DNA from: Sphingorhabdus wooponensis | GTDB lineage: Bacteria > Pseudomonadota > Alphaproteobacteria > Sphingomonadales > Sphingomonadaceae | DNA length: 64,000 nucleotides | NCBI RefSeq assembly: GCF_003933235.1 | Contig: NZ_RWJI01000002.1 | Span: forward strand, 330,000-393,999 | Direction: 5' to 3' | In this document: one piece after another, positions 8,939-15,824 of the stretch | Layout: the number at the start of each line of letters is the position of its first letter | Position numbering within the stretch: position 1 is the stretch's first letter | Translations under genes and position numbers: made by a program | Notes under the pieces: generated by a model | The model's input: only the letters and a program-made list of their open reading frames with translations | What the model was told of the DNA's origin: nothing | Database searches by the model: none

Positions 8939-8965
8939 ACGGATGATCGTCGCTCATCCGTTTTT
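8939..8965 (+). terminator. Hairpin with T-tract inside left repeat
   Basis: An 8-bp perfect stem (ACGGATGA / TCATCCGT, loop TCGTCGC) is followed by four further T residues. The arrangement fits a weak intrinsic terminator for plus-strand transcripts. The same hairpin is kept base for base in the right repeat. Confidence 0.45.
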
Positions 8966-9156
8966 AGGAGCGAGTTAAACACAAAGATGAGCGCAGTGCC
9001 AATCACGTAAACCGGCAATGCCTCATCCAGGGCCTGTCTAAACATTGAATTTCCAGGATTTTTGAGCCGGCGTTCCAATCAGAACGCTGCTTAAAACGCA
9101 CGCTGTAGCCACGCTTTGGGCTGCAAAGGCGATATCATCTAAGTCATTGAAATCAT

Positions 9157-9213
9157 TGGAGCGGGCGAAGGGATTCGAACCCTCGACCCCAACCTTGGCA
9201 AGATTCGGCTCTA
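9157..9213 (-). pseudogene. Truncated tRNA-Gly (3' part), probable attachment-site copy
   Basis: The CCA end, acceptor 3' strand, T-arm, variable loop and anticodon GCC match the intact tRNA-Gly at 19773-19847 exactly down to 9202. Positions 9203-9213 match only in part (8 of 11), and similarity then stops, so the 5' acceptor strand and D-arm are missing. A 3' tRNA fragment at the far end of a segment next to an intact tRNA is the usual trace of site-specific integration. Confidence 0.8.
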
Positions 9214-9546
9214 TGAAATTTTCATTTTAAATCAGCTTTTTATAAAGCTCGTGAAAAATCCGAACACGATCCGAACATTCTCCAAGAAATTTGCTCAGAG
9301 CGCTTTGTGTGCATTGTCTGCATTGTTTTAACGGAAGCCGTCACCTGTAAAAATCTAGCCACTCATGATGCCTCTGCTCAGCGTTCCAGATAAATTCGGA
9401 GCGGCAGCTTTGCGCCCAATTAAAGTCCAGCAAGCTTATCCAAAAGCAATTCTACGGACGGCTGATGCAATCATGGCACAGCTTTGGATTAGCTTCTCCG
9501 AGTGCTAAATCACTCAAGCAGCAAACTTCTAATGTAATTGCCGTAT
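9214..9546. other. Gene-free left arm of the island with a small direct repeat
   Basis: No credible gene is present. TCCGAACA occurs twice, at 9259-9266 and 9270-9277, spaced 11 bp (about one helical turn), close to the tRNA fragment. This could be a remnant of integrase arm-type sites, but the evidence is only the spacing. Confidence 0.35.
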
Positions 9547-9819
9547 TCAACGCTTAACCTTGTCAAACAGGTCAATAAGCTCGTTAAACTTTTCGCGCTG
9601 CTCGGTCAAATCACCAGACGCGATTGCATCAGCAACGCAGCATGATGCATGATCTCTAAGGATTGTACTTTCTACCTTAGCAAGCGCTGCCTTCACAGCT
9701 TGCACTTGATGCAGAATATCAATGCAATAGCGGTCATCGACAACCATCTGAGAGATGCCCCGCACCTGACCCTCGATCCTTTTCAAGCGATTAATGGTGC
9801 TGCTGCGATCTTTGGCCAT
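9547..9819 (-). CDS. csoR: CsoR-family copper-sensing repressor
   Basis: This 90-residue, all-helical DUF156 protein has Cys32 (RYCIDIL), His57 and Cys61 (DHASCC). Their spacing (25 and 4) equals the Cu(I) ligand set of Mycobacterium tuberculosis CsoR, which favours copper over nickel (RcnR) or formaldehyde (FrmR) sensing. Family members bind a G/C-tract operator as tetramers and let go when Cu(I) binds. It is divergent from the copper oxidase gene, and a matching inverted repeat lies between them, so it most likely controls copABCD and itself. Confidence 0.9.
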   Translation of the reverse strand: MAKDRSSTINRLKRIEGQVRGISQMVVDDRYCIDILHQVQAVKAALAKVESTILRDHASCCVADAIASGDLTEQREKFNELIDLFDKVKR

Positions 9820-9840
9820 AAGCGTAAATACTCTATTGAT

Positions 9841-9857
9841 ATACCCTATGGGGGTAT
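9841..9857. promoter_or_regulatory. Candidate CsoR operator
   Basis: A perfect inverted repeat ATACCC-TATGG-GGGTAT lies in the gap between csoR and the divergent copA. A G-tract with AT-rich ends resembles known CsoR operators. Its place could repress both promoters. Confidence 0.65.
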
Positions 9858-9893
9858 TTTATACGTCTGCCATTGAGAAGGATGCAAGCGTAA

Positions 9894-11675
9894 ATGAATA
9901 CCTCCATAACGCGACGCGGCATATTAGCTGGATTGGGTGCTGGCGCAACTTTGGCAGCCGTCCCTGCATGGGCACAAGGCCACAGCATGCGTAGGCACAA
10001 TGGACCACCAATCCGAGTCGGTTTTGACGAAGTCAGTGGTGAAGTCATTGACCTTGCGGTGGCCGGGGGTCGACGGAATGTCCAAGGCCGAAGTGGTCAT
10101 GGTATCGCGGTTAATGGAAGCGTGCCGGGACCGCTTATCCGGCTACGCGAAGGGCAAAATGTCCGTCTTAACGTAACGAACCATCTGAACGAGGACACAT
10201 CAATTCACTGGCACGGGCTTCTGGTTCCATTTCAATATGATGGTGTTCCGGGAGTTAGTTTTCCTGGAATTAAACCGCACGAGACCTTCACCTATGACTT
10301 CCCGATACGGCAGTCTGGCACTTATTGGTATCATAGCCATTCTCATCTGCAGGAACAATCGGGCCATTATGGTCCGCTCATTATTGAACCTGCCGGCGCC
10401 GAACCGGTTAGCTATGACCGCGATTATATCCTCTTGTTAAGCGAATTCACACCGCTTCACCCGCACTTCATAATGAGCCGCCTGCGCACTGGTGAGGGCT
10501 ATTTCAACGACAAACTCTCAAGCTGGACTGACAAATATCCAATGTCAGGTGCTGAAAGACGTATGTGGGCAGAAATGCGCATGCTTCCGACCGACATCGC
10601 TGATGTAAGTGCGCCTACATATACCTATCTTGCCAACGGACGTGGCGCAGAGGAAGGCCTGGAATATCTCTTCCGTCGCGGTGAACGCATCCGCCTGCGC
10701 GTCATCAATGGCTCCGCCATGACCTTTTTCAATCTGCGTATCCCCGGCTTACCAATGACCGTTATTGCTGCGGATGGGCAGAACGTAAAACCAGTTGAGG
10801 TTGATGAACTACAGATTGCAACTGCTGAAACTTATGACATTATCATCGAGCCGGGCAAAGCTGATGCATATGCAATAGTCGCCGAATCTATGGACCGATC
10901 AGGTATGGCGCTGGCCATGCTAGCTACCGTCCCCGGTGCGAAAGCAAGCGTACCGCCACTACGCGATGCGCCTTTGCTAACAATGGGCGACATGGGCATG
11001 AACCATGGACCTACTGCAAGTGACATGGCTGCAGGGCATGATGGACATGCAGGAATGCATCATGGCGGTGGCGGGGATGCGAATGCCGCTGAGAGCCACA
11101 GCATGGATGGCATGAGCATGCGCGATAAATCGCTTTTGCCACCCGATGTCGAAATTGGCCCTGGCCTCGATATGGTATCTATGGCCCCGGTCGATAAAAT
11201 GGGCGACCCAGGAATAGGGCTGCGGGACGTCAAACATCGCGTGTTAAACTATCGCATGCTTTCAGCGCTTGAGCCCAATCAAGATACCCGCGAGCCGTCG
11301 AGGTTACTGGAGATCCATCTGACAGGGAACATGGAACGCTATATGTGGTCATTCGACGGCCGCATGTTTAGTTCAGTTGACGACGTCCCGATCCGTTTTG
11401 CCTGGAACGAGCGCGTGCGTGTCAAGCTGGTGAACAACACGATGATGGCGCACCCCATTCACCTGCATGGTATGTTCTTCGAACTGGTGAATGGCGAAAG
11501 CGCTATGCACCAGCCGCGTAAAAATGTTGTTGTGGTTCAACCAGGCGCAAGTGCCCAGTTTGATTTGACAGCCAATGAGCCGGGGGACTGGGCATTCCAT
11601 TGTCATCTTCTTTACCACATGCATGGCGGCATGATGCAGACAGTAACGGTTGTAGGTCCAGAGGGCGCAACATGA
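9894..11675 (+). CDS. copA: Periplasmic multicopper oxidase, CopA/PcoA type
   Basis: The 593-residue protein has a Tat signal (TRRGILAGLG, cut near residue 28) and three cupredoxin domains. Copper motifs are HWHG at 105-108, WYHSHSH near 146-151, HPIHLH at 520-525 and HCHLLYHMHGGM near 569-580, covering the type 1 and trinuclear sites. A Met/His-rich stretch around residues 360-415 probably binds extra copper. PcoA/CopA proteins oxidise Cu(I) to the less toxic Cu(II) in the periplasm. First gene of copABCD; its stop overlaps the copB start. Confidence 0.95.
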   Translation: MNTSITRRGILAGLGAGATLAAVPAWAQGHSMRRHNGPPIRVGFDEVSGEVIDLAVAGGRRNVQGRSGHGIAVNGSVPGPLIRLREGQNVRLNVTNHLNEDTSIHWHGLLVPFQYDGVPGVSFPGIKPHETFTYDFPIRQSGTYWYHSHSHLQEQSGHYGPLIIEPAGAEPVSYDRDYILLLSEFTPLHPHFIMSRLRTGEGYFNDKLSSWTDKYPMSGAERRMWAEMRMLPTDIADVSAPTYTYLANGRGAEEGLEYLFRRGERIRLRVINGSAMTFFNLRIPGLPMTVIAADGQNVKPVEVDELQIATAETYDIIIEPGKADAYAIVAESMDRSGMALAMLATVPGAKASVPPLRDAPLLTMGDMGMNHGPTASDMAAGHDGHAGMHHGGGGDANAAESHSMDGMSMRDKSLLPPDVEIGPGLDMVSMAPVDKMGDPGIGLRDVKHRVLNYRMLSALEPNQDTREPSRLLEIHLTGNMERYMWSFDGRMFSSVDDVPIRFAWNERVRVKLVNNTMMAHPIHLHGMFFELVNGESAMHQPRKNVVVVQPGASAQFDLTANEPGDWAFHCHLLYHMHGGMMQTVTVVGPEGAT

Positions 11676-12694
11676 CCACATTACCTTTCATTGCTGTTAC
11701 ATTAGTCGCCACCGCATTGTTATCGGTGCCCGCGCGTGCGCAAGACCATGGCGGTCACGATGAACAACCCGCCTTAGCTCCCAGAGCGCAGAGCAGCCCA
11801 CCAGTGAAGGCCGACCTTCATGCTGGCCATTCGCCATCTGTGGCTAATCCTAAATCCGCTATGGATCACAATATGATGGACCATGGCGCTATGGCGCACG
11901 GTTCTGCGAACGATACGGCAAGCAGCACTGGCGTGTCACCAGGTCCAATGATGGAAACCCCGCAACCCATCGAAGCCGGCAGCGGTCCTTCGCGCGCAGC
12001 TGACGCAATCTGGGGTGCGGACGCAATGTTCGATTCCAGAAAAAGTCTGCGGGAATCGCATGGTGACTTTCCAGTATTCTGGTTTCAAGGCGACCGATTA
12101 GAAGCCCAGATTCGCGGTGGTCATAATGGTTATCTGTGGGATTTTCAGAGCTATTATGGCGGACCGACAAGCCGCCTCTGGTTCAAAAGCGAAGGCGAAG
12201 GTGATTTCGGCAAGGCGCTTGAAGATGCTGAAGTCCAAGCTCTCTATTCGCGCGCAATAGCACCTTTTTGGGATTTGCAGCTTGGTGTGCGACAGGATGT
12301 GGCAGGAGATAAAACTACACATGCCGTTATCGGTGTGCAGGGGTTAGCGCCCTATATGTTTGAAGTCGACGCGGCGATGTTTGTATCGCATCGCGGCGAC
12401 ATCATGGCACGCATTGAAGCAGAACTTGACCAGCGCATCACAAGAAGGCTGATTTTACAGCCGCGGGCAGAAGTTAATCTGTCTGCACAAGACGTTCCGC
12501 GCTTAGGGATCGGCGCAGGGATCGACAGTGTTGAAGCTGGCGTCAGGCTTCGGTACGAGATCACACGAGAATTTGCACCTTATATAGGCGTTGAACAAAG
12601 CTGGCGCCTAGGTCGCAGCGCCGATTTTGCCCGAGCTTCCGATGAGGACCCCTCAGTCACAAATTATGTTGTCGGCGTCCGTTTCTGGTTCTGA
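11672..12694 (+). CDS. copB: Outer-membrane copper resistance protein CopB/PcoB
   Basis: The gene starts at an ATG overlapping the copA stop (ATGA), giving 340 residues. A signal peptide (MTTLPFIAVTLVATALLSVP, then ARAQ) is followed by a His/Met-rich N-terminal region with repeated DHNMMDHG-like runs. The C-terminal part forms a beta-barrel that ends in an aromatic residue (VRFWF), as expected for outer-membrane insertion. CopB/PcoB helps sequester or export copper across the outer membrane together with CopA. Family length is typical. Confidence 0.92.
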   Translation: MTTLPFIAVTLVATALLSVPARAQDHGGHDEQPALAPRAQSSPPVKADLHAGHSPSVANPKSAMDHNMMDHGAMAHGSANDTASSTGVSPGPMMETPQPIEAGSGPSRAADAIWGADAMFDSRKSLRESHGDFPVFWFQGDRLEAQIRGGHNGYLWDFQSYYGGPTSRLWFKSEGEGDFGKALEDAEVQALYSRAIAPFWDLQLGVRQDVAGDKTTHAVIGVQGLAPYMFEVDAAMFVSHRGDIMARIEAELDQRITRRLILQPRAEVNLSAQDVPRLGIGAGIDSVEAGVRLRYEITREFAPYIGVEQSWRLGRSADFARASDEDPSVTNYVVGVRFWF

Positions 12695-12711
12695 GATAAA
12701 AGGATAATGTT

Positions 12712-13101
12712 ATGAAATATTTTTCCCTGGTAGCGAGTTTGGCACTCGCCTCAGCAGCGCTTGTCAGCCCAGCCGCAACGTTAGCGCATAGCAAGATTGT
12801 GTCATCAACACCTGCCGAAGGGACCACCGTCGCGAAGCCGCGAGTGGTTCAGTTGAACTTCTCTGAAGGTATGCTCACGCCAACTGCCGTTGCCAGCATC
12901 GTAATGACTGACATGCCTGGCGTAAAAAACCATGGTGAAATGATAATCCGCAATTTCACGCCAAGCTGGTCGAACGATAATCGGACCTTAACTTTGAGCT
13001 TGCGCCAACCGCTTCGTGCAGGAAGCTATGAAGTCCGGTGGCAGGCGGCCGGTGCAGATGGTCACCGCATGACCGGAAAAGTCAGCTTTAAAGTCAGCTA
13101 A
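12712..13101 (+). CDS. copC: Periplasmic copper-binding protein CopC
   Basis: This is a 129-residue exported protein with a signal peptide cut before His26 (TLA-HSK). The free N-terminal His is the known Cu(II) ligand of CopC. The domain has the usual STPAEG, NFSEGM and GADGHRMTGKVSF segments, the last with a further His ligand. CopC hands copper to the membrane partner CopD, whose gene starts 3 bp downstream. A copper load of Cu(II) alone or Cu(I)/Cu(II) cannot be told from sequence. Confidence 0.93.
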   Translation: MKYFSLVASLALASAALVSPAATLAHSKIVSSTPAEGTTVAKPRVVQLNFSEGMLTPTAVASIVMTDMPGVKNHGEMIIRNFTPSWSNDNRTLTLSLRQPLRAGSYEVRWQAAGADGHRMTGKVSFKVS

Positions 13102-13104
13102 TCC

Positions 13105-14028
13105 GTGACCATGGACGACTGGCTATATCCATTATTGCGTTTTGCACATTACTCGCTGTTATTGGGGCTGTTTGGGATAACGGCCTTTCGCTGCATCGGG
13201 TTACGCGAAACATTGGCGCAGCAGCCTCAGCGTAAGGACAATGGTGCACTTGCAGTTGCTGCGGTGGTGGCACCTGTCCTGACCATCACATTAATGTTTT
13301 TGAGTATCGCCGCCATGATGGCGCAGCCTGTCTGGCAACTAGAATGGACCACAATAGAGGCGATGGTGATGTCGACCAGCATTGGTTGGGCGTTTGTGGT
13401 TCGCCTTGGAATTCTTCTTGCAGCTGCTATTTTGATGGTGTTTGGAAGAACATCATCTGCCGTTTCAGTTGCCGCCCTGCTTTTCGGATTGGCCCTCACT
13501 ACCCTTGCCTGGAATGGTCACGCTGCTGCGACAGAAGGTACATTGGGCACCGTGCACAGATTGAACGATGCGGCACATCTATTGGCCGCTGGTCTTTGGA
13601 TTGGCGCTATTGGCTGGTTTGTGCACTTGATCAAGGTTGTTCACCGCCAGCCCCACCTTTTTGCACCTGTATCCTTACTCTCTGACATGCATCGGTTCGC
13701 TCCACTGGGTTCACTGCTTGTTTGCGTGGTTGGCATCACGGGGATAGTTAACGCACAACTTATCTTCGGCTTGCACAACAGTGCTGACGTGTTGAAAACG
13801 AATTATGGATGGCTTCTTGTCGCCAAGATCGCACTGGTCGGCTTCATGCTTTTGTTCGCTGCGCGGAACGCACTGCTTGGACGGCGACTTCCAGCCGCCC
13901 CGAATTCGGTCGATATTAGTTCTACCCTTGCAAAATTGCGGACCAGCCTTGCAGCAGAGGTCACTTTGGCCTTAGCAGTTCTCGGGCTGGTTGCTTTCAT
14001 TGGCATGATGTCGCCGTTAACCCACTAA
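13105..14028 (+). CDS. copD: Inner-membrane copper transport protein CopD
   Basis: The 307-residue protein has about eight hydrophobic membrane segments with conserved histidines (RFAHYSLL near the N terminus; TVHRLNDAAHLLAAGLWIG in the middle), as in CopD. It is thought to take up copper from CopC into the cytoplasm or to supply copper enzymes. The first possible start is GTG 13105, three bases after copC; ATG 13111 is two codons later and equally possible. Last of the four cop genes. Confidence 0.9.
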   Translation: MTMDDWLYPLLRFAHYSLLLGLFGITAFRCIGLRETLAQQPQRKDNGALAVAAVVAPVLTITLMFLSIAAMMAQPVWQLEWTTIEAMVMSTSIGWAFVVRLGILLAAAILMVFGRTSSAVSVAALLFGLALTTLAWNGHAAATEGTLGTVHRLNDAAHLLAAGLWIGAIGWFVHLIKVVHRQPHLFAPVSLLSDMHRFAPLGSLLVCVVGITGIVNAQLIFGLHNSADVLKTNYGWLLVAKIALVGFMLLFAARNALLGRRLPAAPNSVDISSTLAKLRTSLAAEVTLALAVLGLVAFIGMMSPLTH

Positions 14029-14068
14029 AACCGGCCATTTAAGTTCACTAACGAGGGGGTATAAGGTT

Positions 14069-14587
14069 ATGAAAATCCAGCATGGTGCCGTTGTGCGAAC
14101 AGCACGCCTTTTGGGATTAGCGGTAACGCCTTTATTGTTGGCAGCCATTCATGCCGATGCCAATGCGATGTCATCGGTCGCTAACCCGTCACTCCAATCG
14201 GATGCTGCCAATACCGCAACTGACGTTGTAAATGCGTTCCATGCGGCGCTGAAGCGCGGCGACGCCACTGCGGCGCTCATTCTAATGGCTGAAGATGTCG
14301 TCATTTTTGAGTCCGGTGGGGTCGAACGAAATCGTGCCGAATATGAAACCCACCACCTCAAGTCCGACGCGGCCTTCAGTGCAGCGACAACGAGAACGCC
14401 CGTCAGCCAAACGATCGCTTCCGACGGAAACCTCTCATCCGTTATGAGCGTTGAGTTCGTAAAAGGAACCTTCCGTGATCGTCCGGTCAATACGCGTTCG
14501 GTTGAAACGATGGTGCTGCGTAAAACCGAAGGGCGGTGGCGCATAATTCATATTCACTGGTCGTCAGCAAACATTCAGAGCAAATAA
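14069..14587 (+). CDS. Exported SnoaL-like (NTF2-fold) protein of unknown function
   Basis: This 172-residue protein carries a signal peptide (ends near ADANA) and one SnoaL/DUF4440-type cone domain: NAFHAALKRGDATAALILMAEDVVIFESGG and a C-terminal WRIIHIHWSS. The AAGG before the ATG is a fair ribosome site. It lies 40 bp after copD on the same strand, so it is probably co-expressed with the copper genes. NTF2-fold proteins range from enzymes to binding proteins; no catalytic set is evident. The two histidines in IIHIHW could bind metal, but this is speculation. Confidence 0.75.
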   Translation: MKIQHGAVVRTARLLGLAVTPLLLAAIHADANAMSSVANPSLQSDAANTATDVVNAFHAALKRGDATAALILMAEDVVIFESGGVERNRAEYETHHLKSDAAFSAATTRTPVSQTIASDGNLSSVMSVEFVKGTFRDRPVNTRSVETMVLRKTEGRWRIIHIHWSSANIQSK

Positions 14588-14917
14588 TGTCGAAGACTTC
14601 GGGGAATATAATCATCCCAAAAGGCCAGGTTATTTGCGGCCGTTCTGCTATGCGCCCAGTTGCAGTCATTATAAGCGCCTGCTCGTTCCAACATGAGCGG
14701 ACGTCGCTCTAGCAGCGTAGCTATGGTTGATTTGTTGGACGATCCGGAAAGTCAGCATTGCGAATGCCAATGGCGGCACTCTGCCGTTCCCGTTGAGTGA
14801 CTTAGTTAACAGCATTTCACACCAATCACTAGCAACTACGGCCACGCTACTCGAAAGCCGTCACTGGGGCTTACGGAACCGGAGGCGTTTTGGCATAGAG
14901 CCGCCATCAACCCTTCC
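14588..14917. other. Gene-free junction between the two island modules
   Basis: No gene with support was found. The base composition changes here: a 60-base sample in copD (13441-13500) has 31 G+C, a sample in the next gene (15301-15360) has 42. The junction may mark where two imported pieces were joined. Confidence 0.5.
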
Positions 14918-15820
14918 TCAGTCTCGAAGGAATGCCGCCGCTTCGGCGAGAGCCGCATCCGCTTCGGCGAGCTTGCCCATGAAGATGGGCCAGCCATGCG
15001 GCATGTCTGGCCACAGCGACAGGCGAACCGGTCGACCGAGTGCCCACGCCCGCTGCGCGAACAAGAGAGCCTGCCCGCGCAGCGTCTCAGCCGCGCTTGC
15101 CTGGATCAACGTGGGCGGCAACTGCGCCAGCACCCTGTCATCAGCCAAGATCGGACTGATCGCAGGATCGCCGGGATGGCGCGCAGGCGCATAGAGCTGC
15201 GCGACAAAGTCCATACCCTCGCCCATGACAGCTGGATCGTCGGGTTCACCGACGAAGCCGCCTGAAATCGGTGTAACTCCCAGAAACGGGCTGATCAACA
15301 GCAGCCGGTCGGGAGGTGTTGTGCCGCCGGCTGGATAGAGGCCGAGCGCAATCGCAGCAGCGAGATTGCCACCAGCCGAATCGCCAGCAAGTGCCAAGCG
15401 CTGGCACGATCTGGCTCCGTCAGGCCCGTTCGCTGTCGCAAAGGCCAGCGCTTCCGCGCAATCGGCCAGCCCTGCGGGGAAGCAGTGTTCTGGGGCTAGT
15501 CGGTAATCCGGCACAAGAACCGCAAGCCCACTGAGGGCAGCCAGTTCGGCAGCGATCGCCCGGTGAGTGTTCAGCGATCCGGCAACCCACGCCCCACCGT
15601 GGTAATAGACGACGCGCCGTTCCCCCGCATCAGGCGGCACCAACCACTCCGCTGCCATCGCCCCGATCTGGACTGGGACGACCCGGCAGGCTTCAAGCCC
15701 TGCTCCGGTGCATCCCATACCGTAGCCTTCCACCTTTGCGCGGATGGCGGATATGGGATCCATGCTCCCGTCCGGCTCGCGTCGAAGATGCGCAAAAACT
15801 TCGGCAAGTTCGCTGCGCAT
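14918..15820 (-). CDS. Alpha/beta hydrolase, HSL-type (family IV) esterase
   Basis: The 300-residue protein has the hormone-sensitive-lipase oxyanion motif HGG at 74-76 (YYHGGAWVAGS), the nucleophile elbow GDSAGG with Ser148, an acid at Glu245 in SAAETL, and His275 in MPHGW. Such enzymes cut carboxyl esters or lactones. It has no signal peptide, so it acts in the cytoplasm. Its start is 4 bp after the TonB receptor stop, so the two form one operon and the esterase probably processes what the receptor imports. GC content is clearly higher than in the copper genes. Confidence 0.9.
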   Translation of the reverse strand: MRSELAEVFAHLRREPDGSMDPISAIRAKVEGYGMGCTGAGLEACRVVPVQIGAMAAEWLVPPDAGERRVVYYHGGAWVAGSLNTHRAIAAELAALSGLAVLVPDYRLAPEHCFPAGLADCAEALAFATANGPDGARSCQRLALAGDSAGGNLAAAIALGLYPAGGTTPPDRLLLISPFLGVTPISGGFVGEPDDPAVMGEGMDFVAQLYAPARHPGDPAISPILADDRVLAQLPPTLIQASAAETLRGQALLFAQRAWALGRPVRLSLWPDMPHGWPIFMGKLAEADAALAEAAAFLRD

Positions 15821-15824
15821 AGGA

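Larger units (their letters stand above)
8750..9213 (+). repeat. 464-bp direct repeat, left copy, ending in a tRNA-Gly fragment
   Basis: This block aligns without gaps to 19366-19829 at a constant offset of 10,616 bp. Identity is about 88% in the counted part (34 differences over 8794-9078). There is an 80-bp perfect core at 8895-8974 and a 64-bp perfect block at 9139-9202 that includes the tRNA 3' half. The core carries two inverted repeats. The palindromes GTTCCAATTGGAAC (8835-8848) and GTTCCAATCAGAAC (9072-9085) are both followed by GCTG, a repeated motif. The block is taken as the left boundary of a genomic island. Confidence 0.85.

Noticed and set aside
8794..9078. 94-codon minus-strand frame in the left repeat, with an equal-length partner at 19410-19694
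   Set aside because: The partners differ at 24 of 94 residues for about 34 base changes over 285 bp, so most changes alter the protein. That is what non-coding divergence looks like. No family resemblance or ribosome site was seen.
8835..9085. Palindromes in the repeat as insertion-sequence ends
   Set aside because: No transposase, no target duplication, and the paired motifs are direct rather than inverted relative to each other.
14053..14062. GGGGGTAT half-site before the SnoaL-like gene, similar to half of the CsoR operator
   Set aside because: The second arm is absent, and the G-rich run can be explained as part of the ribosome-binding region.
14727..15194. 155-codon plus-strand frame across the module junction
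   Set aside because: Its second half is antisense to the well-supported esterase, and the first half has no recognisable family or ribosome site.
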